NCBI GenBank assembly: GCA_035706585.1
Contig: DASSUW010000476.1
Coordinates: forward strand, 1-6,778
Source of the DNA: DASSUW01 sp035706585
GTDB lineage: Bacteria > Actinomycetota > Thermoleophilia > Solirubrobacterales > Solirubrobacteraceae
Reading direction: 5' to 3'
Length of the DNA stretch: 6,778 bases
Shown here: piece by piece, positions 5,775 through 6,778 of the stretch
How positions within the stretch are numbered: the first letter of the stretch is position 1
Layout: the number at the start of each line of letters is the position of its first letter
Position numbers and translations under genes: made by a program
The notes under the pieces: model-generated
Told to the model about the DNA's origin: nothing
Seen by the model: the letters and a program-made list of their open reading frames with translations, nothing else
The model's database searches: none

Positions 5775-6778
5775 ATGCGGTGGCCGTTCACCGGGCGGGA
5801 GGCGGAGCTGCGACTCGTCGGCGAAGCGCTCGCGAGCGGCGCGACCGGCGGCGTGGTGATCGCGGGCCCCGCCGGCGTCGGCAAGACCCGGCTCACCGCC
5901 GAGGCGGCGGAGCTGGCGGCCACGCGCGGCTGCGCGGTCGAGTGGGTGCGGGCGTCGAGCTCCGCACGCTCGATCCCGCTCGGGGCGTTCGCGCCGGTCC
6001 TGCCCGCCACGCGACTGCCGGACGGCGTGGAGCTGCTGGCCCGCGCCCGCCATGCGCTCGCCGAGCGTGCGTCCGGCCGGACGCTCGTCCTGTGCGTCGA
6101 CGACGGGCAGCTGCTCGACGACGCGTCGGCCGCGCTCGTGCACCAGCTCGTCGCCGCCGGCGAGGCGTTCGCGGTCGTCAGCCTCCGGCGCGGCGATCCG
6201 CCGCCGGACGCGCTGCGCGCGCTGTGGAAGGACGACTTGTGCGTCCGGCTCGAACTCGGTGAGCTTTCGCGCGGCGACGTCGAGCGGCTGCTGGACGCCG
6301 CGCTCGGCGCGCCGCTCGACGGCCGCAGCGTCACCGCGCTGTGGGAGCTGAGCCGCGGCAACGCGCTGTTCCTGCGCGAGCTCGTGCGCCACGGCGTCGA
6401 CCACGGGCTGCTCGGCGAGGAGGACGGCGTGTGGCGCTGGCGCGGCGCGGTCGAGGCCGGGACACGGCTGGCGGACCTCATGGACCTGCGCGTCGAGGAC
6501 GCCGGACCGGGACGGCACCTGCTCGAGCTGGTCGCCATCGCCGATCCACTCGAGGTCGGGCTGCTCGATCCGGCCGAGCTCGCGGCGCTCGCGGGGCTCG
6601 AGCGCGCCGAACTCGTCGAGCGCCGCGCCGACGGACGGCGCCGGTTCGCCGCCGTCGCGCATCCCCTGCACGGCGAGGCGGTACGCGCCCAGCTGGCGCC
6701 GACGCGGATGGAGGCGATCGACGCGCGGCTGGCCGACGCCGTCCAGGCGTGCGGGGCACGGCGGGGCGGCGACCTGCT
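5775..6778 (+). CDS. P-loop ATPase / LuxR-family (LAL-type) regulator, N-terminal part (3' end outside window)
   Basis: An open frame of 334 codons runs off the right edge. It begins MRWPFTGREAELRLV, the usual FxGRExEL opening of the large ATP-binding LuxR (LAL) regulators and related STAND-type AAA+ proteins. Walker A is GPAGVGKTRL (31-40, K37, T38) and Walker B is TLVLCVDDGQLLDD (103-116, D109-D110). LSRGNALFLRELV (192-204) is the conserved GNPLFLxEL block of this family, with Ala in place of Pro. A winged-helix-like AAVAHPLHGEAVRAQL (292-307) follows. Such proteins normally exceed 850 residues, with TPR-like repeats and a C-terminal LuxR helix-turn-helix; those parts lie outside the window, so DNA binding is inferred. 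There is no clear Shine-Dalgarno before ATG 5775. CAGACT at 5763-5768 places a T at -7 relative to that ATG, which would suit leaderless transcription, but the match is weak. Confidence 0.85.
   Translation, partial: MRWPFTGREAELRLVGEALASGATGGVVIAGPAGVGKTRLTAEAAELAATRGCAVEWVRASSSARSIPLGAFAPVLPATRLPDGVELLARARHALAERASGRTLVLCVDDGQLLDDASAALVHQLVAAGEAFAVVSLRRGDPPPDALRALWKDDLCVRLELGELSRGDVERLLDAALGAPLDGRSVTALWELSRGNALFLRELVRHGVDHGLLGEEDGVWRWRGAVEAGTRLADLMDLRVEDAGPGRHLLELVAIADPLEVGLLDPAELAALAGLERAELVERRADGRRRFAAVAHPLHGEAVRAQLAPTRMEAIDARLADAVQACGARRGGDL

Noticed and set aside
5739..6671. Minus-strand open frames opposite the ATPase gene
   Set aside because: The plus frame has Walker A, Walker B and the GNxLFL block in the right order, so the minus frames are shadows.
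1..6778. CRISPR arrays, tRNA or rRNA genes, insertion sequences
   Set aside because: No regularly spaced repeats, tRNA-like cloverleaf, rRNA stretch, transposase motif or terminal inverted repeats were seen.

Overview
The window is uniformly very GC-rich (third codon positions are nearly all G or C) and carries several signal-transduction genes, including a large AAA+ ATPase of the LuxR/LAL type and a YuxH-like EAL-HDOD protein. This points to a high-GC actinobacterial lineage. The Solirubrobacterales/Thermoleophilia (Conexibacter, Solirubrobacter, Patulibacter type) fit best by style of protein sequence, but that placement is inference and no marker gene is present.

Layout from left to right. 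(1) The 3' part of a major-facilitator transporter gene runs in from the left edge and stops at 785. (2) A convergent EAL-HDOD gene lies on the minus strand (786-2000). Its stop codon abuts the transporter stop with no spacer. (3) A divergent intergenic region of 102 bases (2001-2102) carries a perfect TTGACA box facing right. (4) A tightly coupled two-gene operon (2103-5386) encodes a subtilisin-family (S8) protease with an apparent propeptide but no signal peptide, then a ComEC/Rec2-like metallo-beta-lactamase-fold hydrolase. The two overlap by ATGA, and a strong hairpin straddles the last stop codon. (5) A 388-base stretch without an intact gene (5387-5774) holds, on the minus strand, a recognisable C-terminal remnant of an FAD-dependent aromatic monooxygenase. 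(6) The 5' part of a P-loop ATPase/LuxR-family regulator gene runs off the right edge.

The most interesting unit is the S8 protease-MBL pair. Both proteins look cytoplasmic and have complete catalytic motifs, and they are made from one coupled message. A protease paired with an MBL hydrolase resembles the protease-plus-MBL modules of bacterial conflict/defence systems (for example, as I recall, the AVAST type 1 arrangement), but no defence role is shown by the sequence. The remnant next to the operon's 3' end, broken off almost exactly at the hydrolase stop codon, suggests that the pair, or a larger block, arrived or was rearranged there. The EAL-HDOD protein is divergent and may share regulatory DNA with the operon; a functional link is speculative.
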